Positions 48,461 to 58,071 of a DNA stretch of 64,000 bases are shown here, piece by piece. Made by a program: the position numbers and the translations under genes. The notes under the pieces are model-generated. The model saw only the letters and a list, made by a program, of their open reading frames with translations. It made no database searches and was not told the origin of the DNA. This DNA is from Brevibacterium atlanticum (GTDB lineage Bacteria; Actinomycetota; Actinomycetes; Actinomycetales; Brevibacteriaceae). The stretch's first letter is position 1, and every line of letters starts with the position of its first letter. Location of the stretch: positions 992,001-1,056,000 of the forward strand of contig NZ_CP050152.1 of assembly GCF_011617245.1 (NCBI RefSeq), given 5' to 3'.

Positions 48461-50410
48461 TCAGTCCTTCTCACGGCGGCTGCCGGAGATCAGCAATATC
48501 GTGGATCCGAGGCCGACGAGGACGATGCCCATGCCGATGAGCATGCCGTTGCCGGTGGTGCCTGTGCGAGGCAGCTCGGCCGGTGGGGCCGGGGCCGCGG
48601 GAGTCTCGGCGACCGGCGCGACCGGCGGGGTCTCAGGCTTCTCCGGGGCTTCGGGAGATTCCGGCTGCTCGGGAGGTGTGGTCGGCTGCTCGGGCGGCGC
48701 CGGCGGCGTGCTCGGTTCTTCCGGTGTCGGCGGCGCCGGGGGAGTGCTCGGCTTCTCCTCGGGTGGGCGGTGCACGGTCTCGGCGGGAACACCCCAGTCG
48801 CTCGTCCACTCCGCATTGACATCGCTGCCTTCGATCGCGGTGACGTAGGTGACCCAGCCGACGGGCATGTCGATCGCCTCGGTGTTGATCTCGGCTCTGC
48901 CGTCAGCATCGGCGACGACGGTGAAGTCCTGAACCGAGAGCTCCTCGCCTTGCACCTTCTGTGACAGCTCGGGCTCGCTTTCCACGTGGTAGGCGGTGAC
49001 GGTGACCACGGCCTCGGAATCGGGCCGCAGCCCGGCCACGGCCACCTCGTCGTGGGTCGATGTTCCCTCGAGCACCGCCTCGGTGTCGGCAGTCGGAGTC
49101 CAGGGGACGAACCCCGTCTCTCGAGGCTGGCCGTGGATGCCCTTCCATTCCTTCGTCGCCTTGTCTCCGGCGATCGTCTCGGTGAAGTACAGCCAGCCGC
49201 GGAAGTCCTCGGGCACCGTGACCTCCCCCGAAGTGTGAGTGCCGTTGCCGACGTCCTTCGAGGTCACCGACCCGATTTCGCGGGCGTCGTCGTTCTTCGT
49301 GCCCTGCTTCGGCTCGGTCGCCGTCTGCCACAGGGTGTGTTCGACGGTGACGGTGTGGTCGCCGATGAGACCGGAGACGGTGAACTCGTCCGTGACGCTC
49401 TCACCGGGAGTCGGCGACTGATCCGAGATCTCCGTGGTCACCTTCGGCTGAGAGCTCAGGTCCACGGAAGCCTTTCCGGCGACCGCGGCGGGGGAGTCAG
49501 GCGTGACGACCCGTTGGACACGGGTGCCCGACGTCGGTTCGAACACACGGACGGTCTGCGGAGCGACCTTCGCCTTCGCGGCAACGGACAGCGTGCCGGG
49601 CGCGCTCGCCTGCAGCGTGGTTGTCACGGGCTCATCTTCGGTGGTCAGGGTCTTCGGGGCGTCCTTCGTGCCGCTCGCCGTGAGCGAGACGGGGACGTCG
49701 GGGACGTGTGCCCCGGAAGCGCTGAGCAGCGCGACCTTCAGCGTCACCTCGTCCGTGGGAGTGCCGTGGATCTTGCCCTTGTCGGTGTCCTTCGGCTTCG
49801 ATGCCCAGGAGTCAGGAGAAGCGGCGGACTCCGGGGCGGTGTGGGGTTCGAGCACAGGCATCCGCAGGAGCGGTTCGAGACTGACCTCGAGAGTGTAGGG
49901 TCCGGCGTACTTCTTCGCCTTCGCGAGGATCTTCGCATGCTGTTTAGTCGCACCAGCGAACTTCTTGCCCAGGTCCGCGGGCTTCTGCGGCGGCACCGTG
50001 TGATCATGGGGCAGAGCCTTGTCGAGTCGAGCGATGGCGCTGAGCGCAGCCTGCACATCCTTCGATTTCGAGCCCGCATATGTGTGGAGAGCCCAGGCGG
50101 TTTGGGCCGAAGTGACCTGGTCGGCTTTCGCCTTCTTGAAATACTTCGGCAGAGGCGACTTCTTGCCCGCATCGATGCAGTACGCGGACGTGTCTGGGAA
50201 CGTGCGGTAGGACCCGTACCAGGTCTTTCCCTGTTTCGCGTGGTGCCAGATTCCGGGACCATATGCGTTCGGAGCGGTCTGCACAGGGACTTCGCCGAGG
50301 CTGACCGGCGGACCCGCGGCCATGGCCGGCCCCAGCCCGATGAGGGAGGCCACGGTGAGGATGGAGAGAAGCAGAGCGGTGCGCAGCGATGCGAGTCTGA
50401 AAGTAGTCAT
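48461..50410 (-). CDS. LPXTG-anchored surface protein with possible thioester domain
   Basis: A 649-residue secreted wall protein. The signal peptide runs to about residue 32 (TALLLSILTVASLIGLGPAMAA). The N-terminal domain has TSAYCIDAGKK (Cys 78) and TSAQTAWALHTYA (Gln 103, Trp 106), which resemble the paired Cys and Gln motifs of thioester adhesins. Repeated beta-sandwich segments follow (VTTEISDQSPTPGESVTDEFTVSGL). A Pro/Glu-rich wall spacer leads to LPRTG, a helix and RREKD. ATG 50410 is chosen because the signal peptide starts there; the frame's earlier start has no secretion signal. Its ligand is unknown. Confidence 0.75.
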   Translation of the reverse strand: MTTFRLASLRTALLLSILTVASLIGLGPAMAAGPPVSLGEVPVQTAPNAYGPGIWHHAKQGKTWYGSYRTFPDTSAYCIDAGKKSPLPKYFKKAKADQVTSAQTAWALHTYAGSKSKDVQAALSAIARLDKALPHDHTVPPQKPADLGKKFAGATKQHAKILAKAKKYAGPYTLEVSLEPLLRMPVLEPHTAPESAASPDSWASKPKDTDKGKIHGTPTDEVTLKVALLSASGAHVPDVPVSLTASGTKDAPKTLTTEDEPVTTTLQASAPGTLSVAAKAKVAPQTVRVFEPTSGTRVQRVVTPDSPAAVAGKASVDLSSQPKVTTEISDQSPTPGESVTDEFTVSGLIGDHTVTVEHTLWQTATEPKQGTKNDDAREIGSVTSKDVGNGTHTSGEVTVPEDFRGWLYFTETIAGDKATKEWKGIHGQPRETGFVPWTPTADTEAVLEGTSTHDEVAVAGLRPDSEAVVTVTAYHVESEPELSQKVQGEELSVQDFTVVADADGRAEINTEAIDMPVGWVTYVTAIEGSDVNAEWTSDWGVPAETVHRPPEEKPSTPPAPPTPEEPSTPPAPPEQPTTPPEQPESPEAPEKPETPPVAPVAETPAAPAPPAELPRTGTTGNGMLIGMGIVLVGLGSTILLISGSRREKD

Positions 50411-50820
50411 GCCCTGATTCGACACGGCGGACACAGACGTTGACCAGCGTCGAATATGAGCCTGTGGAAACACGATTCTGCATCCACAGGATTTCACGCT
50501 CGAGTGGCCCCGATACGAGCGTGGCCTGAGGTGGCGAGTCACCCGCGTCTGATGCGGGATCCGATGAGTTCGATGACGACGGACCTCGCCGAGGCGGCTC
50601 CGGAGTCTCCGTCCCATCCACAGCCGCGTACGTCGGAGTGGGAACTGACTGCGACGGAATAGGAGCCGAGTGCGACGGAATTGCGCCCCGGGGCGTATTC
50701 GCGTGCGGTGACAGTCCGCTGAAGTGTTACTGGACGGATACAACATCGACGACGTGATGCCGGAGTTCGACTCTAGACTTGGATGAGCGGTGCATTCCCC
50801 CAACGTGAGAAGGACGATCT
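50411..50820. other. gene-free 410-base divergent intergenic region
   Basis: This gap separates the LPXTG-protein start and the PrsW start. I see no convincing gene. It contains TGCGACGGAAT twice (50650-50660 and 50671-50681), and one copy of the recurrent 11-mer CGCCGAGGCGG at 50587-50597. Promoters for both flanking genes must lie here. Confidence 0.6.
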
Positions 50821-52470
50821 ATGTCGGCACAGAACGGTCCCGGTCCTCAGGACCCGAACCAGCCAGGGCCGCGGCGCCCGCAGCCGCCCCAGGTACAGGA
50901 CCCGCGGATGCAGGGCGCTCCGCCCGCCCACGGGGGACCGCAGCAGCAAGTACCGCAGCAGGTGCCTCAGCAAGTGCCGCCGCAGCAGAATAATGATCGG
51001 TTCCGTCCGCGCCCGCAGGGATCGCAGCAGCCGCCGTTTCAGCAGCCGCCCGTGCAGGGCCAGCCCATGCAAGACCAGCCCATGCAGGGTCAGCCACCGA
51101 TGCAGCGCCGACAACCACCCATGCAGGGCCAACCACCCATGCAACCCCAGTCGCCGATGCAGGTGCCGCCGCCACAGGCACGCGTCTACGCTCAGCCCAG
51201 ATTCGCCCCGACCGTCACGCAGGAGATGCGGATCCGCGCCGGGATGCAGGCGCCTCAGCAGGTAGTCACCGAGACCCCCTGGACAGGAGCGGTCCGGCAG
51301 ACACAGCCGGAGACCGAACCCGATTCGACCGGCAACATCATCCGGCTCGTCGCCGCCATCCTCGTGCTCGTGGCACTCGTCGGCGGGTTGATCATCCTCG
51401 CGATCGCCGGAGGATTCAACTTCGGTGTCAGGCTGTTCGCTCTCATCGGGCTCGCGGCGATCCCGCTCGTCGGCATCGTCGCCTATGTGCTCTGGCTCGA
51501 TCGATGGAAACCGCAGCCGAAGCTCCTCCTCGGCATCTGCCTGCTCTGGGGTGCTGTCGCCGCGGTCATCCTCACCCTCGCCTTCTCCCTCGTCGGCGAG
51601 ATCGCGCTGTACATGGTCGGCATCAACGGGATGCCCGACATCATCGGCACCGTCTTCCAGGCTCCGATCCTCGAGGAATCGACGAAGACCGTTCTCCTCG
51701 TCGTCATCGTCCTCGCTGCCCGACGCTACTTCGAAGGACCGCTCGACGGACTCGTCTACGGTTCACTCATCGGTGCAGGATTCGCCTTCACCGAGAACAT
51801 CCTCTACCTCGGCCAGTCCTGGAACGAGGGCGAGCTCGGTGGGCTGGCCGTGACATTCGCTATGCGCTGCCTGGGGTCTCCGCTGCTGCACGTCGCCTTC
51901 TCAACCTGCGCCGGTGTGAGCATCGGCTTCGCAGCCCGGAAATGGCCCTGGTGGGCCACGATCCTCATGTGGCTGCCGGGCCTCATCGTCGGCATGCTTC
52001 TTCACGGTTTCTGGAACGGATCGATGACGCTCCTCGGCGTTTGGGGACAACTGACCCGTGATGTCATGGGAGGAATGCTCCCGCAGATCATCGGCCTCAT
52101 CGTCCTCAGCGTCATCCTCTCCGGCGCCTGGGTGACGCTCGGGCTCCTGCTGCGACGAAGCGAACGGACGCACACGCAGAACATGCTCGGCGACTATGCG
52201 AACTCGGGATGGCTCACCCACGCCGAGGTCGACATGCTCGGCACCTGGAAGGGACGGAAGAACGGCCGCGACTGGGCGAAATCGTTCCCCGGCGGAAAAG
52301 AGGAGATGCGCACCATGATCCGCACCTCCGGAAAGCTCTCGACCACCAGGATGCGCGTCCTCGCCGGCATCGGCGGTGACCAGGAGCGCAAGATCGAACG
52401 TGCCGAACTCAAGCAGTTCTCCGATGCTCGCGAGCGACTGCTGGCCGCCTCCAGGGGAATGGTTCGGTAG
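50821..52470 (+). CDS. PrsW-family intramembrane metalloprotease with Pro/Gln-rich N-terminus
   Basis: A 549-residue membrane protein. Residues 1-125 are a low-complexity cytoplasmic segment rich in Pro, Gln and Met (repeats like PMQGQPPMQ). From about 160 there are some eight membrane helices. PrsW motifs are PILEESTKTV (catalytic Glu-Glu), AFTENILYLG and PLLHVAFSTCAG, providing metal ligands. PrsW proteases cleave anti-sigma factors or control membrane proteins; the substrate here is unknown. GAGAAGGA precedes ATG. The MarP-like protease gene follows nine bases later. Confidence 0.83.
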   Translation: MSAQNGPGPQDPNQPGPRRPQPPQVQDPRMQGAPPAHGGPQQQVPQQVPQQVPPQQNNDRFRPRPQGSQQPPFQQPPVQGQPMQDQPMQGQPPMQRRQPPMQGQPPMQPQSPMQVPPPQARVYAQPRFAPTVTQEMRIRAGMQAPQQVVTETPWTGAVRQTQPETEPDSTGNIIRLVAAILVLVALVGGLIILAIAGGFNFGVRLFALIGLAAIPLVGIVAYVLWLDRWKPQPKLLLGICLLWGAVAAVILTLAFSLVGEIALYMVGINGMPDIIGTVFQAPILEESTKTVLLVVIVLAARRYFEGPLDGLVYGSLIGAGFAFTENILYLGQSWNEGELGGLAVTFAMRCLGSPLLHVAFSTCAGVSIGFAARKWPWWATILMWLPGLIVGMLLHGFWNGSMTLLGVWGQLTRDVMGGMLPQIIGLIVLSVILSGAWVTLGLLLRRSERTHTQNMLGDYANSGWLTHAEVDMLGTWKGRKNGRDWAKSFPGGKEEMRTMIRTSGKLSTTRMRVLAGIGGDQERKIERAELKQFSDARERLLAASRGMVR

Positions 52471-52479
52471 ACGCCGCCC

Positions 52480-53670
52480 GTGACTGTCCTCGACATCCTT
52501 CTCATCCTCTTCGGGATCGGTGCGCTCTTCGCCGGTTTCCGCCAGGGCTTCATCACCGGGCTCGGCACCGCCGCAGGCTTCGTCGTCGGCTGGATCCTCG
52601 GGCGTCTGCTCTCGCCGCTGGTCGAAACGCTGAGCGAGGGCACGACCGCCATGGAGAACCCGGGTGTCCTCATGCTGCTGGCCTCGATGCCGCTGGTCCT
52701 CAGCGTCCTCTTCGCCTTCGCCGGCAGCGGCGTCGGCGTCTGGATCAAGCGGTCGATGGACTCCGACCTCGGACAGGGCATCGACGCCGTCGGCGGTACC
52801 ATCACCGCCGGCATCGTCTACGTCCTCGTCGTCTGGCTCGCCGCCGGCTTCGTCCGCACCACCCCGCTGGTCGAACCGAACCGGTGGGTCGCGGACTCCA
52901 CCGTCATCGCCTCCATCGACCGCACGATCCCCTACTCCTCCCAGATGGCCCTCGGCAGTCTGGCGGAGGGGCTCAACGCCACAGGTTTCCCGCAGGTGTT
53001 CTCCGGCCAGCCCGAACAGATCCGCGGCGTCGGCGAACCCGACGAAGCCATGGTCGACGTCGGCCGCAGCGTCGAGGACTCCGTCGTCAAGATCACGACC
53101 ACGGCCACCAGCTGCCCGACCGGCTCCGAAGGCTCGGGCTTCGTCTATCGCGACGGACTCGTCGCGACCAACGCCCACGTCGTGGCCGGCTCCTCGGATC
53201 TGGCCGTCCAGGTCGGAGGCAAGGGCCGTCCGTATCGCGCCGAGGTGGTCGAATTCGACGCCGAAGCCGACGTGGCCGTCCTCCGGGTGCCCGACCTCGA
53301 GGCTCCCGCGCTCGACTTCGGCAGCGGGCTCGGAGCAGGGGATGACTCCGTGGTCGTCGGCTTCCCCGCCAACGGTCCCTACACGATCTCACCGACGCGG
53401 GTGAGGGAGAAGATCAACGCTCGCGGCCTCGACATCTACGACGAGAACTCGGTCGTCCGTGAGGTGTATTCGGTGCGCGGTATCGTCCGTGAAGGCAATT
53501 CGGGCGGCCCCCTCATCGATGCTCAGGGCAGGGTCGTCGGCATGGTGTTCGCACGCTCGGCCACCGACGACGAGACCGGCTACGCCCTCACCCGAGCCGA
53601 GATCGCCGACGAACTCGAAGCCGGGGCGAACAACAGCACCCCGCAGCCGACGGGGCAGTGCACCAGCTGA
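52480..53670 (+). CDS. MarP-like membrane serine protease (CvpA + trypsin fold)
   Basis: A 396-residue protein. Four N-terminal membrane helices form a colicin-V-production-like domain (about 1-140: DILLILFGIGALFAGFRQGFITGLG). An extracytoplasmic chymotrypsin-like protease follows from about 195: SGFVYRDGLVATNAHVVAG (His), EADVAVLRVPD (Asp), REGNSGGPLID (Ser). Cys residues at SCPTG and the C-terminal QCTS resemble the disulfide pair that regulates MarP, the acid- and oxidative-stress protease of mycobacteria. The GTG start is set by the gap after the PrsW gene; the two are likely co-transcribed. Confidence 0.85.
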   Translation: MTVLDILLILFGIGALFAGFRQGFITGLGTAAGFVVGWILGRLLSPLVETLSEGTTAMENPGVLMLLASMPLVLSVLFAFAGSGVGVWIKRSMDSDLGQGIDAVGGTITAGIVYVLVVWLAAGFVRTTPLVEPNRWVADSTVIASIDRTIPYSSQMALGSLAEGLNATGFPQVFSGQPEQIRGVGEPDEAMVDVGRSVEDSVVKITTTATSCPTGSEGSGFVYRDGLVATNAHVVAGSSDLAVQVGGKGRPYRAEVVEFDAEADVAVLRVPDLEAPALDFGSGLGAGDDSVVVGFPANGPYTISPTRVREKINARGLDIYDENSVVREVYSVRGIVREGNSGGPLIDAQGRVVGMVFARSATDDETGYALTRAEIADELEAGANNSTPQPTGQCTS

Positions 53671-53691
53671 ACCAGTGCACGAGCTGATTGC

Positions 53692-54633
53692 CTACTTGAG
53701 GTCCAACCCCGCGAGCACGGCACGGTGATCGCTCGATCCCTTGTCGAGCACCTCGTCGCTGGTGGCGTCGAAGCCGCGATAGAGGATGTGGTCGAGTCGG
53801 GTGACGGGGAACTGCGCGGGCCAGGTGAAGCCGAAGCCGCCTCGGGCCTGTTCGCGCGAATCGGTCAGCGGGGGAACCAGCGTGGACATGTTGTTGTCGG
53901 TCGACGCGGTATTGAAGTCACCGGCGACGATGACATGGTCGGCGTCGTCGGTCTCCACGGTCGTGGCCAGGCGGCGCAGAGCGGCATTGCGCATGGACTC
54001 GTGTCCCGGACGGACCGAGGGCATGTGGACGGCGTAGAACCGGATGTCGCCGTGGTCGGTCGAGACCGTCGTGGCGAAAGCGCGCGGCCACTGCAGGCCG
54101 AGGTCGACCTCTTCGGGCTCGGTCATCGGCCACTTCGACCACACCCCGACAGTGTCGAGGACCTGCGAATGGGCGAACGAGGAGTCGAGCTCCTTGTGGA
54201 TGATCTTGCCCGACAGCGACTCGAGCTCCTGGATCGTGACGATATCGGGATCGCGGTCGACGAGGTTCTGCGCCGCGGCCGTGGGCTGCGGCATCCGCGC
54301 ACCGACATTGTGAGTGGCGACCGTGATGTCGGACTCTCCGGACTCCTCGTTCGGCAGCAGAGCCGGTCCGAACATGCCCGCCCACACGAGCGCGGGTACG
54401 AGGAACCCGATGGCCGAGAGCCACGAGAAGCGGATGAGGGTCATCAGCAGCACGAGAGCGAGGAAGACCCCCGTCCACGGCAGGATCGTCTCGACGACGA
54501 GCGCGAAGCCCATCCTCGTCGGAAGGAGTTCGTGGAGAAGCAGGAACGCCGCATAGAGGATCCCGAAGATCAATGCGGTGATGCCCTTTGCGGGGCTGTG
54601 CCGTCTGCGCGCTGGAGAATATGCCTGGTTCAT
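53692..54633 (-). CDS. membrane-anchored endonuclease/exonuclease/phosphatase family protein
   Basis: A 313-residue protein with three N-terminal membrane helices (about 18-36, 46-66 and 70-92) and an outward EEP domain. Motifs are VATHNVG, VTIQELES (metal Glu), FYAVHMPSVRPG, IVAGDFNTAS, TRLDHILYRG and GSSDHRAVLA. It may cleave nucleic acid or a phosphoester lipid headgroup; sequence alone does not decide. Convergent with the MarP-like gene. Confidence 0.8.
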   Translation of the reverse strand: MNQAYSPARRRHSPAKGITALIFGILYAAFLLLHELLPTRMGFALVVETILPWTGVFLALVLLMTLIRFSWLSAIGFLVPALVWAGMFGPALLPNEESGESDITVATHNVGARMPQPTAAAQNLVDRDPDIVTIQELESLSGKIIHKELDSSFAHSQVLDTVGVWSKWPMTEPEEVDLGLQWPRAFATTVSTDHGDIRFYAVHMPSVRPGHESMRNAALRRLATTVETDDADHVIVAGDFNTASTDNNMSTLVPPLTDSREQARGGFGFTWPAQFPVTRLDHILYRGFDATSDEVLDKGSSDHRAVLAGLDLK

Positions 54634-54765
54634 CGCTAAAGAATCTTAACCGCGAAGTCTGGCTCCACGCTGGGTGGGCGGTGCGATGCGGCTCACAGCC
54701 TCCGCGTGCAGGACAAGGCGCCCTGCACGCAGTTGTGCGTTCGGGTCAGGGCTGGTGCGTTCAGG

Positions 54766-55587
54766 TCAGCGACGAGCGGTCGCGCTCCAGACGGTGACGT
54801 CGGGATGCGTGTCGTAGCGGTAGCCCGAACCCCTCATCGTGCGCACCACTGAGGCGTATTCGCCGAGGCGGCGGCGCAGCCGGCGGATGTGCACGTCGAC
54901 GGTGCGCTCATCGGGGACCTCGCCCCCTGACCACACGGCGCTGATGAGGTCCTCCCGCGGCAGGGTCTCATCAGCGTGGGTGACGAGTGTGGCGAGGAGA
55001 TCGAACTCCTTCGTGGTGACGTCGACGAGTACGCCGTCGATGCGGACCTCGCGGCGGGGGATGTCGATGCGCAGCCGCTCGGTGGCGGCGTTGGCGTAGG
55101 CGTCGCCGGCGCGTCCGCCGAAACCGCGCGGTGCGGGTGCGGCAGGTGCCTGGTCCTCGTCGCGCAGCGTCGGCGGGTGGATGCGGTTGGGGATCCGCGA
55201 GCGCACCGGACCGTGCGTTGCCGCCGGTGCTCCGGTCGCGGCGGGGGAGCCGGTGGCCACGGCCCGGACGGCGTCGATGTCGCTGCCACGGCCCTCGGGA
55301 GCCAGGGCGATGACGGCCTGGGTCTCGGCCTGGCTGGCGAGTTCCTTCGCATAGGCCTGAAGCTCACCGGCGATGGCGGAGAGGTTCGTGCCGTCGGCGG
55401 CGGCCTTGGACTCATCGAGTCCGATGTAGACGATGATGCCGCGGGCGGCCTTCGGTGAGGGCACGACTCCGGCGGGGCCGAAGGTGTGCGGGGCGTTCTG
55501 CGGGTCCACTGCGCTCAACCTGGCTCCTGCGCGTCGGGTGGCCACTGCACTGCGTGGGTGGACGTAGGCGGGTTCTGGATTCGACAT
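54766..55587 (-). CDS. winged-helix transcriptional regulator (OmpR/PhoB-type DNA-binding domain)
   Basis: A 273-residue protein. The C-terminal 100 residues form an OmpR-type winged helix (LRIDIPRREVRIDGVLVDVTTKEFDLLATLVTHADETLPREDLISAVWSGGEVPDERTVDVHIRRLRRRLG...VRTMRGSGYRY). The N-terminal part (about 50-110) has an alpha/beta pattern but no recognisable receiver Asp pocket, so it is not a normal response regulator, and no histidine kinase is adjacent. The intervening linker is Ala/Pro-rich. The target is unknown. A CGTGCAGG/CCTGCACG hairpin lies downstream at 54705-54729. Confidence 0.78.
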   Translation of the reverse strand: MSNPEPAYVHPRSAVATRRAGARLSAVDPQNAPHTFGPAGVVPSPKAARGIIVYIGLDESKAAADGTNLSAIAGELQAYAKELASQAETQAVIALAPEGRGSDIDAVRAVATGSPAATGAPAATHGPVRSRIPNRIHPPTLRDEDQAPAAPAPRGFGGRAGDAYANAATERLRIDIPRREVRIDGVLVDVTTKEFDLLATLVTHADETLPREDLISAVWSGGEVPDERTVDVHIRRLRRRLGEYASVVRTMRGSGYRYDTHPDVTVWSATARR

Positions 55588-55904
55588 GACTGTCCTTTGC
55601 TCCGACCATCGGGTCGATATGACTGAATGAGTCCGCTGCTTGAGTGTGCGTGTTCTCGTTCGTGGCCGGACAGCGGGAGGGCAATCACCGACCGCGAACG
55701 CAGCGCATACACATGGCTGCTGCGGGCATTCGCATCAGGTGAGTGGCTGAAGTCATGGATTCATTATTTGTCACAAAACTCATGCGGTGCAAAGGAAAAA
55801 GCCGAAAATGAGACGACTGTGACGAAATATGACGACATCCTCGCCGAGGCGGCCGACCGAAATCGTCATCTGCAGGCGCCGATTACCGCGCCAGTCGCGC
55901 ACCG
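55588..55904. other. 317-base region without a supported gene
   Basis: This gap lies between the winged-helix regulator start and the upp stop. It includes an AT-rich stretch around 55755-55835 (ATTCATTATTTGTCACAAAA) that probably holds the regulator's promoter, and another CGCCGAGGCGG copy at 55842-55852. A 111-codon frame through it has no family features. Confidence 0.55.
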
Positions 55905-56543
55905 TCAGTCGACGATTCCGTACATCCGATCACCGGCATCGCCGAGACCTGGGACGATGTAGCCCTTCTCGTTGAGTCGCTCGTCAAGCGCAGCAGTGCA
56001 GATCTTCACCTCGGCGGACTCGCTGTAGTCGCGCTCGATGCGCTTGACGCCCTCGGGTGCGGAGACGAGGCAGATCGCGGTGACGTCGCGCGCGCCGCGG
56101 GCGAGCAGGAAGTCGATCGCCATCGCCAGGGTGCCGCCGGTGGCGAGCATCGGATCGACGATGAAGATCTGCCGACCGGTGAGGTCATCGGGCAGGCGGT
56201 CGGCGTACGCGCTGGGTTCGAACGTCGTCTCGTCGCGGACCATGCCGAGGAAGCCCACCTCGGCGGTGGGAAGGATACGCAGCATCCCGTCGAGCATGCC
56301 CAGCCCTGCACGGAGGATCGGGACGACGATCGGTCGGGGTTCGGCGATGCGGGTGCCGGTGAAGGTCGAGACCGGGGTGTCGATCTCCTTGTCCTCGACG
56401 GCGACCGACCGTGTGGCCTCGTAGGCCAGCAGCATGACGAGCTCCTCGGTGAGCTGCCGGAACCTTGCGGAATCCGTGGTCCGATCGCGCAGAGCGGTGA
56501 GTTTGTGGTCGATGAGCGGGTGATCGGCGACGTGAAGATCCAT
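55905..56543 (-). CDS. upp: uracil phosphoribosyltransferase
   Basis: A 212-residue enzyme making UMP from uracil and PRPP. It has [68 protein letters not shown], the PRPP loop [18 protein letters not shown], and the uracil-binding C-terminus [20 protein letters not shown] 56543 is preceded seven bases upstream by TACCAT, so it may be leaderless. Divergent from the TadA pair. Confidence 0.93.
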   Translation of the reverse strand: MDLHVADHPLIDHKLTALRDRTTDSARFRQLTEELVMLLAYEATRSVAVEDKEIDTPVSTFTGTRIAEPRPIVVPILRAGLGMLDGMLRILPTAEVGFLGMVRDETTFEPSAYADRLPDDLTGRQIFIVDPMLATGGTLAMAIDFLLARGARDVTAICLVSAPEGVKRIERDYSESAEVKICTAALDERLNEKGYIVPGLGDAGDRMYGIVD

Positions 56544-56615
56544 ACCCAAATGGTACGGGAGAAGTTCACATGTTCGGCAGTGGTCAATGCGGGTCCGAGC
56601 GTCCACAATGGAGGC

Positions 56616-57167
56616 ATGTCGTACTTCACTGAGATCCTGACCGATTCCGGCGATGGCTTCCGCGCCCTCGACGTCGACGTCCGTGACGCATCCGACCTCG
56701 ACGATCTGGTCGACATGATGCGTTCGGCCGCAGGCGAGGACGGGGAGGCGATCACCGTCATCGAGCATGAGGACGAATGGTTCGGCCTTGTGCGCCTGTG
56801 CGAGAACAACGAGATCAAGGTCTTCCTCTCCGACCTCGCCGCGGTCGAGGCGAGCCCGTTCGCGGAGATCTTCGCCGACTTCCTCGATTCCCGGCCCGAT
56901 GCCTACGAGGCCGAGCCCGAGGAGGACTTCGGCGCTGAGGAGGCCGAGGTCGACGATGTCGAGGATGAGGATGACGACGAGGTCGAGATGCTCGAATTCG
57001 ATCCGGACGCCGAATGGGGCGGGGACGCCGACATCTATTCCGATCGGGGAGTGCCCGCGGCCACGCTCATCGAGCAGGTCGAGGCGCACCGCTCCGACCC
57101 GGCCCGCGTCGTCGCCCACATCGGCGAGACCGTCGGATTCGCCGACCAGCTCGAGGCCGCCCGCTGA
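56616..57167 (+). CDS. tRNA adenosine deaminase-associated protein
   Basis: A 183-residue acidic protein matching the actinobacterial family found beside TadA. It starts [36 protein letters not shown], contains [11 protein letters not shown], and has a long Asp/Glu-rich tract at about 108-130 before a C-terminal [17 protein letters not shown]. Its role is undefined; genomic pairing with tadA is the main clue. GGAGG precedes ATG 56616; the earlier in-frame start lies inside upp. Confidence 0.82.
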   Translation: MSYFTEILTDSGDGFRALDVDVRDASDLDDLVDMMRSAAGEDGEAITVIEHEDEWFGLVRLCENNEIKVFLSDLAAVEASPFAEIFADFLDSRPDAYEAEPEEDFGAEEAEVDDVEDEDDDEVEMLEFDPDAEWGGDADIYSDRGVPAATLIEQVEAHRSDPARVVAHIGETVGFADQLEAAR

Positions 57168-57214
57168 GCGCGAGCGCCCGTCCGGCTGGGGATCCTGCCG
57201 CGTATGAGGAGTGG

Positions 57215-57646
57215 ATGGAGCTCGCCCTCGCCGAGGCTGCCCTGGCCTCTGCTCATGACGACGTTCCCGTCGGGGCAGTCGTCATCGGCCCTGACGGCGC
57301 TGTGGTCGGCCGCGGTCACAATCGTCGGGAGGTTGATGCCGATCCGCTCGGCCATGCCGAGCTGATGGCCCTGTCGGCCGCCGCTGCCGTCCTCGGTCGG
57401 TGGCGGTTGGACGACTGCACTCTTGTGGTCACCCTCGAACCGTGTGTGATGTGCGCCGGGGCGCTGGTGGGCTCACGCCTCGCCCGGGTCGTCTTCGGTG
57501 CCTACGATGACAAGGCCGGGGCGGTGGGGTCGATGTGGGATCTGCTGCGCGATCGTGCCGCGCTTCATCACCCCGAGGTGGTCTCGGGGGTGCGTGCCGA
57601 GGAGGGGACGGCCCTGTTGCGCGCGTTCTTCGCCGAGCGGCGGTGA
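57215..57646 (+). CDS. tadA: tRNA-specific adenosine deaminase
   Basis: A 143-residue zinc deaminase converting wobble A34 to inosine in tRNA-Arg(ACG). [12 protein letters not shown] carries the zinc His and catalytic Glu, and [12 protein letters not shown] the two zinc Cys. [23 protein letters not shown] precedes and [20 protein letters not shown] follows. ATG 57215 is the only conventional start after the in-frame region opens; GAGGAG lies very close upstream. It starts 47 bases after its associated gene, and tRNA-Ser follows. Confidence 0.9.
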   Translation: MELALAEAALASAHDDVPVGAVVIGPDGAVVGRGHNRREVDADPLGHAELMALSAAAAVLGRWRLDDCTLVVTLEPCVMCAGALVGSRLARVVFGAYDDKAGAVGSMWDLLRDRAALHHPEVVSGVRAEEGTALLRAFFAERR

Positions 57647-57709
57647 CGTGGCTCAGCTCACTGGGATCTGATTTGGTCGCCGAGCGGGCCTGACTGTACA
57701 GTTGTCGGC

Positions 57710-57800
57710 GGTGGCGTGTCCGAGCGGCCGAAGGTGCAACACTCGAAATGTTGTGTACGGTAACCCCGTACCGTGGGTTCAAATCCCACCGCCACCGCCA
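57710..57800 (+). tRNA. tRNA-Ser(CGA)
   Basis: A class II tRNA with acceptor stem GGTGGCG/CGCCACC, discriminator G at 57797 and an encoded CCA tail (57798-57800). The anticodon loop CTCGAAA has anticodon CGA. The long variable arm is GTACGGTAACCCCGTAC, and the T arm is GTGGGTTCAAATCCCAC. The long variable arm and discriminator G confirm serine. Confidence 0.95.
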
Positions 57801-57805
57801 AGGGA

Positions 57806-57847
57806 AACCCCTGGTCGGCTCCGTCCGGCCAGGGGTTCTCTCTGTCT
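57806..57847 (+). terminator. intrinsic terminator after tRNA-Ser
   Basis: AACCCCTGGTCGG (57806-57818) pairs with CCGGCCAGGGGTT (57825-57837) around a six-base loop, with one G-T pair. It is followed by the pyrimidine run TCTCTCTGTCT. It starts six bases after the tRNA end. Confidence 0.8.
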
Positions 57848-58071
57848 GTCGACGGTTCGGTGGGTCATGTGCCGCTGGGTGCGGAGAGTGTGATGATTGA
57901 CACACCAGGGTCGAGCGGCGAGACTGTCTCGGTGAAATAGAAGAAGTTTTCCGGGATGTGGAACTTCGGTTGCGGATCGGAAGCTTGCCTGTTTCATTGC
58001 GCAGGTTCAAGGCGCAGAGCCGGCGACGATGATGTCGGCGGCTGACCAAATCGAACAACCTGAGGTGGTCC

